The notes beneath the pieces are model-generated. The model ran no database searches and had not been told where the DNA came from. It saw nothing but the letters and a program-made list of their open reading frames with translations. The position numbers and the translations under genes were made by a program. 64,000 nucleotides of DNA, taken from the NCBI RefSeq assembly GCF_900112825.1, contig NZ_FONE01000006.1:32356-96355 (forward strand), read 5' to 3'. Shown here in pieces: positions 40,395-50,425 of this stretch. Positions within the stretch are counted from its first letter, which is position 1. Each line of letters begins with the position of its first letter. Origin of the DNA: Nitrosomonas sp. Nm166 (GTDB lineage: Bacteria > Pseudomonadota > Gammaproteobacteria > Burkholderiales > Nitrosomonadaceae).

Positions 40395-40571
40395 ACTATA
40401 TTCTTGAGCATTAAAAGTTTAACCGATTTAACCAAATTTTAATTTTGTTTATTGTTCTAACTGTGCCGCCCATACTCAATAGTACTAATTTTAGTGTTGA
40501 AATACAGTACATTAAAATTTAAAGTAAACTGACCAAATACTTTGGTAATCATTGCTTATTATCAGATGTAT

Positions 40572-41762
40572 TTATACGAATAATCGCAAAGCACTTGGGC
40601 TACCTGCGTTGATATGATTATTTTTCATTGCAGTTTGTATTTCAATCAGTTGCTGTTTACTTCGCTGAATGCCACTATCACTCAAGGGAACCCGGTTATC
40701 ATCGACCATAATACCGCCCAGTGTATTAGAAAAAATTTTTGCAAGATGAGCCATTTGATCAAATACTCTTTCTCCATGGGAGACTCTTGGAACATCGAGC
40801 AAGAAAGTCACGCCATGAGTTGTCAGAGATTTTATATTTTCAGGCAAGAAGGGGGATGATTCATAATTACTCAATGTAAACAATAGATGATGATTATCAT
40901 CCCGAAACTTGAATACTCCATCCGATTCTAGCCTGAATCCAGAAGCTTCGGCTAATGCACGAATTTTGGTGCCAACAAATGCTCCATCGTCTTTGCTGAT
41001 AATATTAATCCCAATCATTACATCCACTTCAGCACAGAATTTATCGAGCATCAAAGCTTTGTCATGTGTGCTGACAATATCAGGACACTCTGCTGCAGCA
41101 TGGACTTGAGAAGCAAAATCTTGTACTAAATCACGGAATTTGGATAGGTTGACTTCGCTGATAGGGCCAGCTCTGTCAGCCAGTTGTAAACAGCCTTTCA
41201 GATGGATGTAACCATCACCATCGGCATTGGCCTCATTCGTTATTTCTTCCCAAGGCTCATCTCTATGCCGCTGACCTAACCAGTAAACAGATTTTCCAAA
41301 ATCAAATTTTCTTTGGAGTAACTTGGCGACATAAGTATTAGAAATGACTGATTCTGATCTTATATGAACAATGTAATTGGTATTATTATCATAGTCTAAT
41401 ACGGGTGAGGTAGTTGATGAACTTATTGATGTATGGGTCGGAATATTAATTGATGGGTTTTGTGTAATGGACATTTTTTTTGCTTCACTGTGAGAAGCTG
41501 ATGAGTCAGTCTGCATGAGCAAGTCAGGCTGTCCATTAGAAATTGGGCTTTTGTTGAACTTTGGTTCAATTCTGGGCGCAATTTCTTCAGAATCATGTGT
41601 ATCAAGGAGAATATCATTGTGTTCATGATCAAATGCTGCTTGTACTTTACGCCGATAACGTTGTTGTTGCAGCCAGTTGAAGACAACAACACCGACAATA
41701 ACGATAATGCCGATGACAATCAGGCTTAACTGCAAGTCACTCATATTACTTAATATATCCAT
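40572..41762 (-). CDS. zipA: ZipA-like cell division protein
   Basis: A 396-residue protein with an N-terminal membrane anchor (LQLSLIVIGIIVIVGVVVFN, ~10-29), then basic RYRRK, a long Ser/Thr/Asn-rich flexible linker (~50-125) and a C-terminal FtsZ-binding domain (~130-396) with MIGINIISKDDGAFVGTKI and GVTFLLDVPRVSHGERVFDQ. The position 80 bp after smc is the usual betaproteobacterial context for zipA. Confidence 0.87.
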   Translation of the reverse strand: MDILSNMSDLQLSLIVIGIIVIVGVVVFNWLQQQRYRRKVQAAFDHEHNDILLDTHDSEEIAPRIEPKFNKSPISNGQPDLLMQTDSSASHSEAKKMSITQNPSINIPTHTSISSSTTSPVLDYDNNTNYIVHIRSESVISNTYVAKLLQRKFDFGKSVYWLGQRHRDEPWEEITNEANADGDGYIHLKGCLQLADRAGPISEVNLSKFRDLVQDFASQVHAAAECPDIVSTHDKALMLDKFCAEVDVMIGINIISKDDGAFVGTKIRALAEASGFRLESDGVFKFRDDNHHLLFTLSNYESSPFLPENIKSLTTHGVTFLLDVPRVSHGERVFDQMAHLAKIFSNTLGGIMVDDNRVPLSDSGIQRSKQQLIEIQTAMKNNHINAGSPSALRLFV

Positions 41763-41841
41763 GTTATTTCCCTAAAAATACTTGATATAAAGCACACAGA
41801 TTAGATTGTGCCGGCTTTATATGATCAACTACAAATCCAGA

Positions 41842-44800
41842 CTAGATTTGCTTAATTCGTTTTCCCATTTTGATCGCATCTGCGATATCAACAGCGACTA
41901 TTCGTGATACACCCTGTTCCTGCATTGTAACCCCAATTAATTGCTGCGCCATTTCCATCGTAATTTTATTATGACTAATGAATAAAAATTGAGTTTGTTT
42001 TGACATATTTTTTACTAACCCACAAAAACGATGAGTATTACTGTCATCAAGAGGCGCATCTACTTCATCCAATAAGCAAAACGGCGCAGGGTTAAGTCGA
42101 AATAATGAAAACACCAATGCCAAGGCCGTGAGGGCTTTTTCACCACCCGATAATAGATAGATCGAGCTATTTTTTTTTCCGGGCGGTTGCGCCATTAATA
42201 TTAAGCCGGCATCCAGGATCTTATCGTCACTCAGCTCAAGCTTGGCTTGTCCACCTGCAAATATTACCGGAAAGATTTCGCTTAGATATTGATTGACCAG
42301 ATCAAAAGTTTCTTGCAAGCGTAACCTGGTTTCGCGATCGATTTGTTGAACGACGTTTTCTAAAGTTGCAATCGCTTCATTAAGATCTTGCAGCTGCATC
42401 AGTAAGCTAGATTCACGTGCACGAGCAGCTTCGAGTTCTTCTAAGGCGGCAAGATTGACAGATCCTAATGCAGATATGTCGGCGTTTAATCGATTAATTT
42501 CTGATTGCAATGCTGCGATACTCTTTTTTTCTATGAGAGATGATAATGATTTTGTATCAATTTTGGCATCATTGAGCAATTCGTCAAATTGATTGATGGT
42601 AATATTCGCTGCCTGTTCTTTGAGTCGAATCTGACTAATGGTCTCTCTTAACGAAGACAATTCCTGGTCGGATGCCATGCGAGTATTTTCTATTTCCCGC
42701 AAATGGCACGTAATGTCTTCGACTTCCTGACGAGTTTGCAGCACGGTGTGTTCAATTAATTTACGTTGTATCTGGGCAACTTCCAATCGTTTATTGAACG
42801 GAGCTTCATCTAAGCTATTTTTTTCTTTGAGCAGACTCAGATGACTTTGCGTTAAGCATTGTAAATCTTCATGTAAAGATTCTAAATTATGCTCTATCTC
42901 ACTGATTTTATTTTCGCATGTTTTTACATGAAATGTAGCTTCCTGCACCTGCTTTGTCGATTGCTGGATGCTTTGCCGCTGACTTGCAAGTAGATGATTA
43001 GCTGCTTCCCAGGCTCGCTGAGCTTGTTGTGTAAGCTTCTTCAGCGCATCAATCTGTTCTAAATTCTTTATTGATCTTATCTTGGTAGCTTCCTGGAGTG
43101 AAATTTCGCTGTCTAATGCTTGCTTGATTTCGGTTAATTCAGAATTGATCTGATTGTTACGATGAATTGTCCGTTCACTGATTTGTGAAAGCTTAACGAT
43201 TTCAAGCTGTAAATCATGTCGACGTTGCTGTGTTTGTCTGCTATTTTGATGAGATTCTTGGATAGCATGACTGAGTTGAGCATCTTGCTGATTGGCTGCT
43301 TCTAGCAAATCACGTTGATCGTGGAGAAGTGATTCTAATCGGTCAATTTCTATTTGGATATTTTTTAGCTCCTGCTGTCTAGATAAAACGCCATGCAATT
43401 GAGAATCCGGCGCATAAAAAGTGAAGCTGGTGCGTGTAATCATATGTCCTTGGCGTGTAACCAGCACGGCGCCAGAATTCAAGGTGGATCTTTTAATAAG
43501 ACCTTCTTGAATATCTTCTATCACATAGACGTGGCCTAACCAATCTTCCAATACCGATTGAATTTCAGGCAGATCGACTGTCATATAGGCCAGTAATTTT
43601 TTATAACTTGCAGGGCTTGTCGTAGACTCTTGCTTGCTAATAGACAAGACAGGTTGAGTTTTTTCAAAAATTGTCCATTTTCCCGAAGGAGCATCATGAA
43701 TCCAATGTTGAATTAAATCCAGCTGCTCGAATTCAATACTATTGAGCCGTTCGCGTAGCACCGCTTCAAGCGCATTTTCCCATTCAGGCTGGATCTGTAT
43801 TTTTTGCCATAAACGAGGCAATAAATCCAATCGCTGATTGCGTTGCCATATATTTAGATTTTGATTACTTTCAAGCTTCTGCTGAAGATTCTGTAATGCA
43901 TTGAAGCGTGCCGTTGCTTGCGATAATGCATGTTGTAACTCCTGAATTTCATGGGTAATCTGGTGTTTGCGTTGATTTGCAACTGATAATTGATTTTCGA
44001 TATCCTGATGCTTCAAGTTGAGTTGTTTCAAGGTATTTTCAGCCTGATCCATTTCTAATTGCAGTTCAGCTAATCTGGATAAATCAATGAAAACCAGCTC
44101 ACTTTGTTCCTGCAATAAGCGAGAATAACGTGCTTCAAGCTGCTGGATATTCTTTGTTGCATGGGTGAGATGGCTATCTTCAAGCTGATTGGCCTGCTCG
44201 GTTAAAAGAAGCTTCTGTCGACAATTAGTTAATTCTTCCTGGCACCGGAGAAAATCTGCTTCAATGTGGGGTAATTCTTTAGTTTTCTCATCATTTCTTA
44301 AAATACTTTCGATATGGATTGACTCGGCTTGGATTTTTTCCTGGCGCCAGTGGCATAAATTTTCTGATGAAACTTCTTTTAGCTGGTTACTTTTCTTTAA
44401 CTGATTTTCAATTTCTCGGATTTGTTGTGCTAAACGTTCACTCATACTCCTCAGATGATTGATTTCTTGTTCCAAGCGCGATATTTCTGCATTTGCCGCA
44501 TACAGTTGACCCTGTACTTGTAGCAGTTTGTCGCTGGCTGCATATTCTTTTGCCCGAGTTGCTTCATATTCTTTCTCAGCATCATGTTGCTTTGAGAGTA
44601 TAGTTTGCAATTGAACTTCCAACCTTTGAATTTCTTTTTCTGCATTAGTGCGCTGATTCATTGCATCACTTTTACGCTGTAGCCACAACAAACATTGTGA
44701 TATATGCAATTTTTCTTGCAGCGATTGATATTGCTGGGCGATTTCTGCTTGTATTTCCAAACGTTGTAGGTGAGTTTTCAATTCCAGGCAGAGATCTTCT

Positions 44801-45381
44801 ATGCGGGCTAAATTCTTTCGGGTTTCTTCCAAACGCGAGAAAGTTTCCTGTCTTCTTTCCCGGTATTGAGAAATTCCGGCAGCTTCTTCCAGAAAATTTT
44901 TTAATTCTTGTGGTTTTGCCTCAATAATTCGCGAGATCATGCCCTGTTCAATAATCGCGTATCCACGACCTCCGATGCCGGTACCGAGAAAAAGATCGGC
45001 AATATCCCGTCGCCGCACTTGAAGGTTGTTAATGTAATAACTTGAAACACCATCTCTCTGAAGGACGCGCTTAATTGCGATTTCGGCATAGCTAGACCAT
45101 TGACCTGTGATCTTGCTCAAATGATTGTTAAAAACTATTTCCACGCTCGCGCGACTAATCGCTTTTCGATGATCTGATCCCGAAAAAATAACATCTTGCA
45201 TAGAATCACCGCGTAGAGCAGAGGCCTTAGATTCTCCTAAGACCCATCGTACCGCATCAATAATATTTGATTTTCCGCAGCCATTGGGACCTACGATACC
45301 AACCAGATCTTGAGAAACGGCAATTGCAGTTGGGTCAACAAATGATTTGAAACCGGCGAGTTTAATATGGGCTAAACGCAA
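41842..45381 (-). CDS. smc: Chromosome segregation SMC ATPase
   Basis: A 1179-residue protein. Walker A is GPNGCGKSNIIDAVRWVLGE (residues 31-50) and the Q-loop region is GTGIGGRGYAIIEQGMI. Two long coiled-coil arms flank a hinge (~510-650). The C-terminal head has the signature LLSGGEKALTALALVFSLF and Walker B PFCLLDEVDAPLDDSNTHRF. It compacts and segregates the chromosome with ScpAB, which are not in the window. Normal length, no frameshift. Confidence 0.97.
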   Translation of the reverse strand: MRLAHIKLAGFKSFVDPTAIAVSQDLVGIVGPNGCGKSNIIDAVRWVLGESKASALRGDSMQDVIFSGSDHRKAISRASVEIVFNNHLSKITGQWSSYAEIAIKRVLQRDGVSSYYINNLQVRRRDIADLFLGTGIGGRGYAIIEQGMISRIIEAKPQELKNFLEEAAGISQYRERRQETFSRLEETRKNLARIEDLCLELKTHLQRLEIQAEIAQQYQSLQEKLHISQCLLWLQRKSDAMNQRTNAEKEIQRLEVQLQTILSKQHDAEKEYEATRAKEYAASDKLLQVQGQLYAANAEISRLEQEINHLRSMSERLAQQIREIENQLKKSNQLKEVSSENLCHWRQEKIQAESIHIESILRNDEKTKELPHIEADFLRCQEELTNCRQKLLLTEQANQLEDSHLTHATKNIQQLEARYSRLLQEQSELVFIDLSRLAELQLEMDQAENTLKQLNLKHQDIENQLSVANQRKHQITHEIQELQHALSQATARFNALQNLQQKLESNQNLNIWQRNQRLDLLPRLWQKIQIQPEWENALEAVLRERLNSIEFEQLDLIQHWIHDAPSGKWTIFEKTQPVLSISKQESTTSPASYKKLLAYMTVDLPEIQSVLEDWLGHVYVIEDIQEGLIKRSTLNSGAVLVTRQGHMITRTSFTFYAPDSQLHGVLSRQQELKNIQIEIDRLESLLHDQRDLLEAANQQDAQLSHAIQESHQNSRQTQQRRHDLQLEIVKLSQISERTIHRNNQINSELTEIKQALDSEISLQEATKIRSIKNLEQIDALKKLTQQAQRAWEAANHLLASQRQSIQQSTKQVQEATFHVKTCENKISEIEHNLESLHEDLQCLTQSHLSLLKEKNSLDEAPFNKRLEVAQIQRKLIEHTVLQTRQEVEDITCHLREIENTRMASDQELSSLRETISQIRLKEQAANITINQFDELLNDAKIDTKSLSSLIEKKSIAALQSEINRLNADISALGSVNLAALEELEAARARESSLLMQLQDLNEAIATLENVVQQIDRETRLRLQETFDLVNQYLSEIFPVIFAGGQAKLELSDDKILDAGLILMAQPPGKKNSSIYLLSGGEKALTALALVFSLFRLNPAPFCLLDEVDAPLDDSNTHRFCGLVKNMSKQTQFLFISHNKITMEMAQQLIGVTMQEQGVSRIVAVDIADAIKMGKRIKQI

Positions 45382-45487
45382 TTTTTTATTTATCAGATAA
45401 GATCGTTATAATAGATAGATTTAAGTGGAAAACGATTAAAAGCAATTGATTATTGTAACTGAATTAATTTAAACATGAGCATGAAGA

Positions 45488-45907
45488 ATGACCAGCAAGC
45501 CTGAGAAAACACTTGAAACTTTTCCAAATCCATTTGCAGATCGAGATTACCATATTCATATGGAAATCCCTGAGTTCACCTGTTTGTGCCCCAAAACGGG
45601 ACAGCCTGATTTTGCAACCTTAATTCTTGATTATATTCCTGATAAAAAATGTATCGAGCTCAAAAGTCTTAAGCTTTATATCTGGTCATACCGCAACGAA
45701 GGAGTATTTCATGAAGCGGTCACAAATAAAATTCTCGATGATCTCGTTGCTGCTCTAGAACCCAGATATATCCGCTTAATGGCACGTTTTTATGTGCGTG
45801 GTGGGATTTTCACCAATGTCGTCGTTGATTATCAAAAGAAAGGGTGGAAGCCAAAACCAGCAATTTTTCTTCAAGAATTCAATAGTCAATCCAATACTCG
45901 AGAATAA
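45488..45907 (+). CDS. queF: NADPH-dependent preQ0 reductase
   Basis: A 139-residue single-domain (YkvM-like) QueF. The nucleophile Cys is in [36 protein letters not shown] is the substrate-binding signature and [11 protein letters not shown] ends the core. It reduces preQ0 to preQ1 for queuosine. I saw no preQ1 riboswitch in the 106-bp upstream gap. Confidence 0.96.
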   Translation: MTSKPEKTLETFPNPFADRDYHIHMEIPEFTCLCPKTGQPDFATLILDYIPDKKCIELKSLKLYIWSYRNEGVFHEAVTNKILDDLVAALEPRYIRLMARFYVRGGIFTNVVVDYQKKGWKPKPAIFLQEFNSQSNTRE

Positions 45908-46063
45908 TTCATAACATAATACTTTAAATAGTTTTATTAATATATTGATTTTAATAAAAATAATCTGATCATATGTTTCTTGTTATTTAAAAAAAAGGTT
46001 TGCAAAGACCAAAATTTTATATATGCTGTCACCTAGTGTGAAGATAAAATATAAGCTATATAA

Positions 46064-47350
46064 ATGATTTTTAACAGAAATAGTCTATTTGCTTTACTAA
46101 TTTCACTGCTTTTCTGGGCTTCACTATCAGTTGATGTGTTTGCTCTCGGATTAGTACAGGACAAAAATCAACATCATGCAAATTTATTGGATCGTGTACG
46201 AAGCGGGTTTGCATTGATACTATCCTCTAGCAGTAAAGCAATACGTAAAATTGAAACTCCTCATACGGAGAATCCGCAGACAATCAATCATATTATTGCA
46301 AGAAGTGAGCGGTATTTATTTTATATTGTGGAGGAAGTCGAGCGTCGTGGTATGCCAATGGAAATTGCCTTAATACCTGTGATTGAAAGCGCTTATAATC
46401 CTCTCATTAAATCAGATAACCGGTCTGCGGGTTTGTGGCAATTTATACCAGAAACTGCAAAAATCTTGGGCTTGGAACAAAATGTATGGCATGATGACCG
46501 CCGTGACATTATCGCATCGACTGAAGCTGCTCTTGATTACTTACAATATCTTTATCAGAGATTTGGTGATTGGGAAGTTGCCATAGCAGCCTATAACTTA
46601 GGTGAAGGCGCGGTAAGTAAGGTTTTGTCTAGAAATATTCATAAAGGAAGATCAACCAGCTTTCGCGATCTAAATCTTCCAGTTGAAACCAAGCACTATG
46701 TTTATAAGCTATCAGCAGTTAAAGACATTATTGCTAACCCAAAAAAATACGGTATAAAACTTCGACCGGTACCTAATCGACCGTATTTTGACACCGTCAC
46801 AATACATGAGCACATCGATATCTCCCTCGTTACCCGCCTCGCAAATATCTCTGAAGTTGAATTTACCGCCTTAAATCCCGCTTACAATCGCTATGTTATT
46901 AAAGTACTTGATGCGCCTCGTACTTTATTGCTCCCCAAGAATAACAAAGATATTTTCTTAAAAAATTTAGAGACTTACCAGGATCCTAGAATTTCATGGA
47001 AGTTTTATCATGTTAAAAAAGGCGAAAATATCAATGAAATTGCGGCTCGTTATTCAACTACCGTGAAGCAGTTGCAAGCCATCAATGGTATTTCTCGAAA
47101 TAAGAATCTTACGCTTGGACAAAAGATATTGGTTCCTCAAGCTGTGGCAGAAAATCATGCAGAAAGTGCTGCGCAAAACAAAAAGCACTTACAAAATCAT
47201 CAAGCCAGTATTCATGTTGTAAAGAAAGGCGATACTTTGTACGAAATAGCAAAACGATACGGTACAACTGTTGATCTAATCAAATTGTGGAATAATAATG
47301 ATGATGAGAGTTTAGCGATAGGGCAGAAACTTGTTCTTATGAAAAGTTAA
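46064..47350 (+). CDS. mltD: Membrane-bound lytic murein transglycosylase D
   Basis: A 428-residue protein with a signal segment (~8-28, FALLISLLFWASLSVDVFAL), an SLT domain with catalytic Glu in IPVIESAYNPLIKSDNRSAG and LWQFIPETAKILGL, AAYNLGEGAV, and two LysM repeats (YHVKKGENINEIAARYSTT and VHVVKKGDTLYEIAKRYGTT). It cleaves peptidoglycan with 1,6-anhydro ends. No obvious lipobox Cys, so a soluble or loosely anchored form is possible. Confidence 0.94.
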   Translation: MIFNRNSLFALLISLLFWASLSVDVFALGLVQDKNQHHANLLDRVRSGFALILSSSSKAIRKIETPHTENPQTINHIIARSERYLFYIVEEVERRGMPMEIALIPVIESAYNPLIKSDNRSAGLWQFIPETAKILGLEQNVWHDDRRDIIASTEAALDYLQYLYQRFGDWEVAIAAYNLGEGAVSKVLSRNIHKGRSTSFRDLNLPVETKHYVYKLSAVKDIIANPKKYGIKLRPVPNRPYFDTVTIHEHIDISLVTRLANISEVEFTALNPAYNRYVIKVLDAPRTLLLPKNNKDIFLKNLETYQDPRISWKFYHVKKGENINEIAARYSTTVKQLQAINGISRNKNLTLGQKILVPQAVAENHAESAAQNKKHLQNHQASIHVVKKGDTLYEIAKRYGTTVDLIKLWNNNDDESLAIGQKLVLMKS

Positions 47351-47372
47351 AGATATATTTCGCTCAATAATC

Positions 47373-47409
47373 ATTTTTAAAAAGTATTCACTCAATACTT
47401 TTTAAAAAT
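47373..47409. terminator. AT-rich hairpin between mltD and the aminopeptidase
   Basis: ATTTTTAAAAAGTATT (47373-47388) is perfectly complementary to AATACTTTTTAAAAAT (47394-47409) around CACTC. It spans the aminopeptidase stop codon and lies 23 bp after mltD, so it can serve both convergent genes. Confidence 0.65.
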
Positions 47410-48848
47410 TCAATAGCCCAACTTACGCCGAATCCTGTAATCTCACTATCGACAGCACCTAAACCATCTTTGTGGTTGCAGGCCGATAAATCTACATGTA
47501 CCCAAGGTGTATCGCTAACAAATCTGCGCAGAAAACAGGCTGCAAGAATATGATCAAATTCTCCCTCAAGCTCGCATTGCTTGATATCCGCAATACTACT
47601 TTCAAGACTTTCTTCATAGTCTGTGTCCATTGGAAAAACACAAACGCGCTCACCACTTTTTTTGCCCGCTGAAACGGCTTTTTGAGATAGATCATCACGA
47701 TTGCTAAAAATTCCGCTGTATCGTGACCCTAAGGCGGTTCTCATGCTTCCGGTCAGTGTAGCGAAATCGATAATCAAGTCCGGTTTTAGCTTAGCAGCCA
47801 ACGTTAAAGTATCCGCCAAAACCATACGTCCTTCAGCATCCGTATGGACTACTTCAATGGATAATCCACTCAATGCTGAAATAATGTCATTTTGTTTATA
47901 AGCCCGTGGACTGATATGGTTTTGTGCTATCGCGAGCCAGCAATCAATCTTGATCGGAATTTCGGCTCGAGTTGCGGCAAGTAAAATGCCCAAGGCTACT
48001 GCGGAGCCATTCATATCTTCGTGCATACCTTGCATATGTCGGGCCGGTTTTAAATTATGGCCACCCGTATCAAAACAAATACCTTTGCCAACAACAGCGA
48101 CGCTTTTATTATGTGAATTGTGCTTGCAATTATGCTGTAAATGTACAATAGCGGCATCTTCTGAATCACTACCTTGAGCAACAGCGATAAAAGCACCTGC
48201 ACCAATTTCCTTCAATTTATTTAAATCGAACTCTTCGTATTTCCAACCTTCGTTTTCCGCAAGCTTTTTAATCTGTTGACGATAGGTTTCAGGCGTTAAT
48301 TCATTGGCGGGCAAAACCGTAAGACCACGAGCCAACAAGTTGCCTTCTGCCAATGCTCGCTGCAATGTAAAGTTTGCCGCATCCTTGTAGCCATACAGTG
48401 AAATCTTCGTTAGCGATTTTCTAGCGGGCTTGTTTTTTCGTACGGGTAATACAGCGCCATTGACCCAAGTCGCATATACAGCCAATTCGGAGAAATTTTT
48501 CTTTTGATGAGTAGTGCCATAAACGGCAATATGTATTTCAGATGGATTTTCAAGAAGTAACAACTTGATTGCTTTACGCATGCAAGTTTGCTGATTAAAT
48601 ACAGGCTGGCTACTGTCTATCATGGCCCAGGCACATAATTCACCGTTCTCAAGATTTGCACTGACCGGAGTACAACTAAGATCAGTTAATTTCATTTCGC
48701 GTCGCACAAACAATTTTTCAAGCGATTCTTCACCAAAGAGATTGTATTTCTTGGGTAACTTTTCTAATTTAGGGAGTATTACGAGAATATGCGATGCTTT
48801 AATAGATTGATCGATAGGTGATACATTCTGGAAAAGAGTTGCCAGCAT
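47388..48848 (-). CDS. Leucyl aminopeptidase family (M17) metallopeptidase
   Basis: About 486 residues from the ATG at 48848 (MLATLFQNVSPIDQSIKASH), with AGGAAAG upstream; an in-frame start at 48887 adds 13 unlikely residues. The C-terminal catalytic domain has VAVVGKGICFDTGGHNLKPA, the metal-binding MHEDMNGSA, VHTDAEGRMVLADTLTLAAK and IIDFATLTGSM. It is the smaller-pocket type (NTDAEGR replaced by HTDAEGR). It removes N-terminal residues from peptides in the cytoplasm. Confidence 0.92.
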   Translation of the reverse strand: MLATLFQNVSPIDQSIKASHILVILPKLEKLPKKYNLFGEESLEKLFVRREMKLTDLSCTPVSANLENGELCAWAMIDSSQPVFNQQTCMRKAIKLLLLENPSEIHIAVYGTTHQKKNFSELAVYATWVNGAVLPVRKNKPARKSLTKISLYGYKDAANFTLQRALAEGNLLARGLTVLPANELTPETYRQQIKKLAENEGWKYEEFDLNKLKEIGAGAFIAVAQGSDSEDAAIVHLQHNCKHNSHNKSVAVVGKGICFDTGGHNLKPARHMQGMHEDMNGSAVALGILLAATRAEIPIKIDCWLAIAQNHISPRAYKQNDIISALSGLSIEVVHTDAEGRMVLADTLTLAAKLKPDLIIDFATLTGSMRTALGSRYSGIFSNRDDLSQKAVSAGKKSGERVCVFPMDTDYEESLESSIADIKQCELEGEFDHILAACFLRRFVSDTPWVHVDLSACNHKDGLGAVDSEITGFGVSWAIEFLKSIE

Positions 48849-49024
48849 TGAAAGCTTTCCTGTTAAATATTTTTTTCTGCATGACAATGTCTTAAGTCAT
48901 GACGTAAGAATGATTGCTGATAATTACTGCTATTATATACGTCTTAAGTACATTATGATGGCTGAGATAGCTTGTAGCAGATAGATTTCTGGTTCTCAGT
49001 TCTCATAAAGGGGAGTATCATATT

Positions 49025-49822
49025 ATGATGCGTCAATATCTTGAGCTAATGCAACATATTATCGATCATGGGCACCAGAAATCAGATCGCACGGGTACTG
49101 GTACCTTGTCAATCTTTGGTTATCAAGTGCGCTTCAACTTAGCCCATGGTTTTCCATTAGTTACCACTAAAAAATGTCATCTGAAATCAATTATTCATGA
49201 GCTATTGTGGTTTTTGCAAGGTGATACGAATATCGAATACTTACATAAAAATGGTGTATCAATATGGAATGAATGGGCTGATGAGAATGGTGATCTGGGT
49301 CCCATATATGGCCATCAATGGCGATCCTGGGCAACAGCAGATGGTCAGCATATTGATCAGCTTAAGCAGGTTATCGAGCAAATAAAAAATACGCCCGATT
49401 CGCGGCGCATGCTTGTCTCTGCCTGGAATGTGGGTGATTTGCATAAAATGAGGTTACCTCCATGCCATGTTTTTTTTCAGTTTTATGTGGCAGATAATCA
49501 TTTATCGTGCCAGCTTTATCAGCGTAGTGCAGATATTTTTTTAGGTGTACCTTTTAATATTGCATCGTATGCATTGCTCACAATGATGATTGCGCAGGTA
49601 TGTGATCTTCAACCAGGAGATTTTGTGCATACGTTTGGAGACGCGCATCTCTATCTGAACCATCTTGAACAAGCTCATGAGCAATTAAAGCGCAAGCCGA
49701 GGCCGCTGCCTATTATGAAGTTAAATCCCAATAAGCGAGAGATTCTGGATTTTGAATATGAAGATTTCGTATTGGAAAATTATGATCCTTATCCAGCTAT
49801 TAAAGCACCTATAGCCATATGA
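49025..49822 (+). CDS. thyA: Thymidylate synthase
   Basis: A 265-residue protein, [20 protein letters not shown], with the catalytic Cys in [35 protein letters not shown] and the C-terminal [17 protein letters not shown]. It makes dTMP from dUMP using methylene-THF. GGGGAG lies just upstream; the ATG at 49028 is an equally good start. Its stop overlaps the folA start as ATGA. Confidence 0.98.
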   Translation: MMRQYLELMQHIIDHGHQKSDRTGTGTLSIFGYQVRFNLAHGFPLVTTKKCHLKSIIHELLWFLQGDTNIEYLHKNGVSIWNEWADENGDLGPIYGHQWRSWATADGQHIDQLKQVIEQIKNTPDSRRMLVSAWNVGDLHKMRLPPCHVFFQFYVADNHLSCQLYQRSADIFLGVPFNIASYALLTMMIAQVCDLQPGDFVHTFGDAHLYLNHLEQAHEQLKRKPRPLPIMKLNPNKREILDFEYEDFVLENYDPYPAIKAPIAI

Positions 49823-50337
49823 CTTCGCTGTGCTTATCCATATTGGTAGCCATGGCTAGGAATCGAGTCATTGGCCAAAATAATAAATTGCCTTGGCATT
49901 TACCAGTTGATTTGAAACATTTCAAGTCACTGACCATGGACCATATTATTATAATGGGCCGCAAAACCTATGAATCTATTGGTCGACCCCTACCAGGTAG
50001 AACCAGTATCGTTATTACTCACCAGAAGAATTTTAAAGCGCTTGGAGCGACAGTTGTTCATTCTGTTGAAGAAGCTCTGCAAGTATGCAAGCAAGTCAGC
50101 ATCATCAATCATGAACATTTTATTATAGGGGGCGAGGAGATATTCCGGCAAACCCTTAAAATTTGCCAGCGCATGTATATTACGGAGATTCAGAGAGATT
50201 TTGAGGGGGATACTTTCTTTCCGGAATTTGATCCCAACGATTGGAAAGAAACGCAGCGGGATAAGCATTATTCTGATCAGGATAACAACATGGAATACCA
50301 TTTTATCATACTTGATCGTAAGCCATCATTTAAATAA
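49819..50337 (+). CDS. folA: Dihydrofolate reductase
   Basis: A 172-residue protein, [20 protein letters not shown], with the active-site Asp in [34 protein letters not shown] and a C-terminal [11 protein letters not shown]. It regenerates THF after ThyA; the ATGA overlap couples their translation. Confidence 0.97.
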   Translation: MTSLCLSILVAMARNRVIGQNNKLPWHLPVDLKHFKSLTMDHIIIMGRKTYESIGRPLPGRTSIVITHQKNFKALGATVVHSVEEALQVCKQVSIINHEHFIIGGEEIFRQTLKICQRMYITEIQRDFEGDTFFPEFDPNDWKETQRDKHYSDQDNNMEYHFIILDRKPSFK

Positions 50338-50371
50338 GTTATGAAGCTTTCTGAAATTCTCATCTTATAAA

Positions 50372-50403
50372 TGGTGAAATGCATATTGCATGCTATTTCA
50401 CCA
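50372..50403. terminator. Stem-loop between convergent folA and the decarboxylase gene
   Basis: TGGTGAAAT (50372-50380) pairs with ATTTCACCA (50395-50403), extended inside by GCAT/ATGC with one bulge. There is no U run on either strand, so its role as a terminator is uncertain. Confidence 0.5.
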
Positions 50404-50425
50404 CCTATATGATCACGGGAGATAC

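Noticed and set aside
45382..45487. Possible preQ1 riboswitch before queF
   Set aside because: The spacer is short and AT-rich with no C-rich aptamer hairpin or anti-SD arrangement that I could draw.
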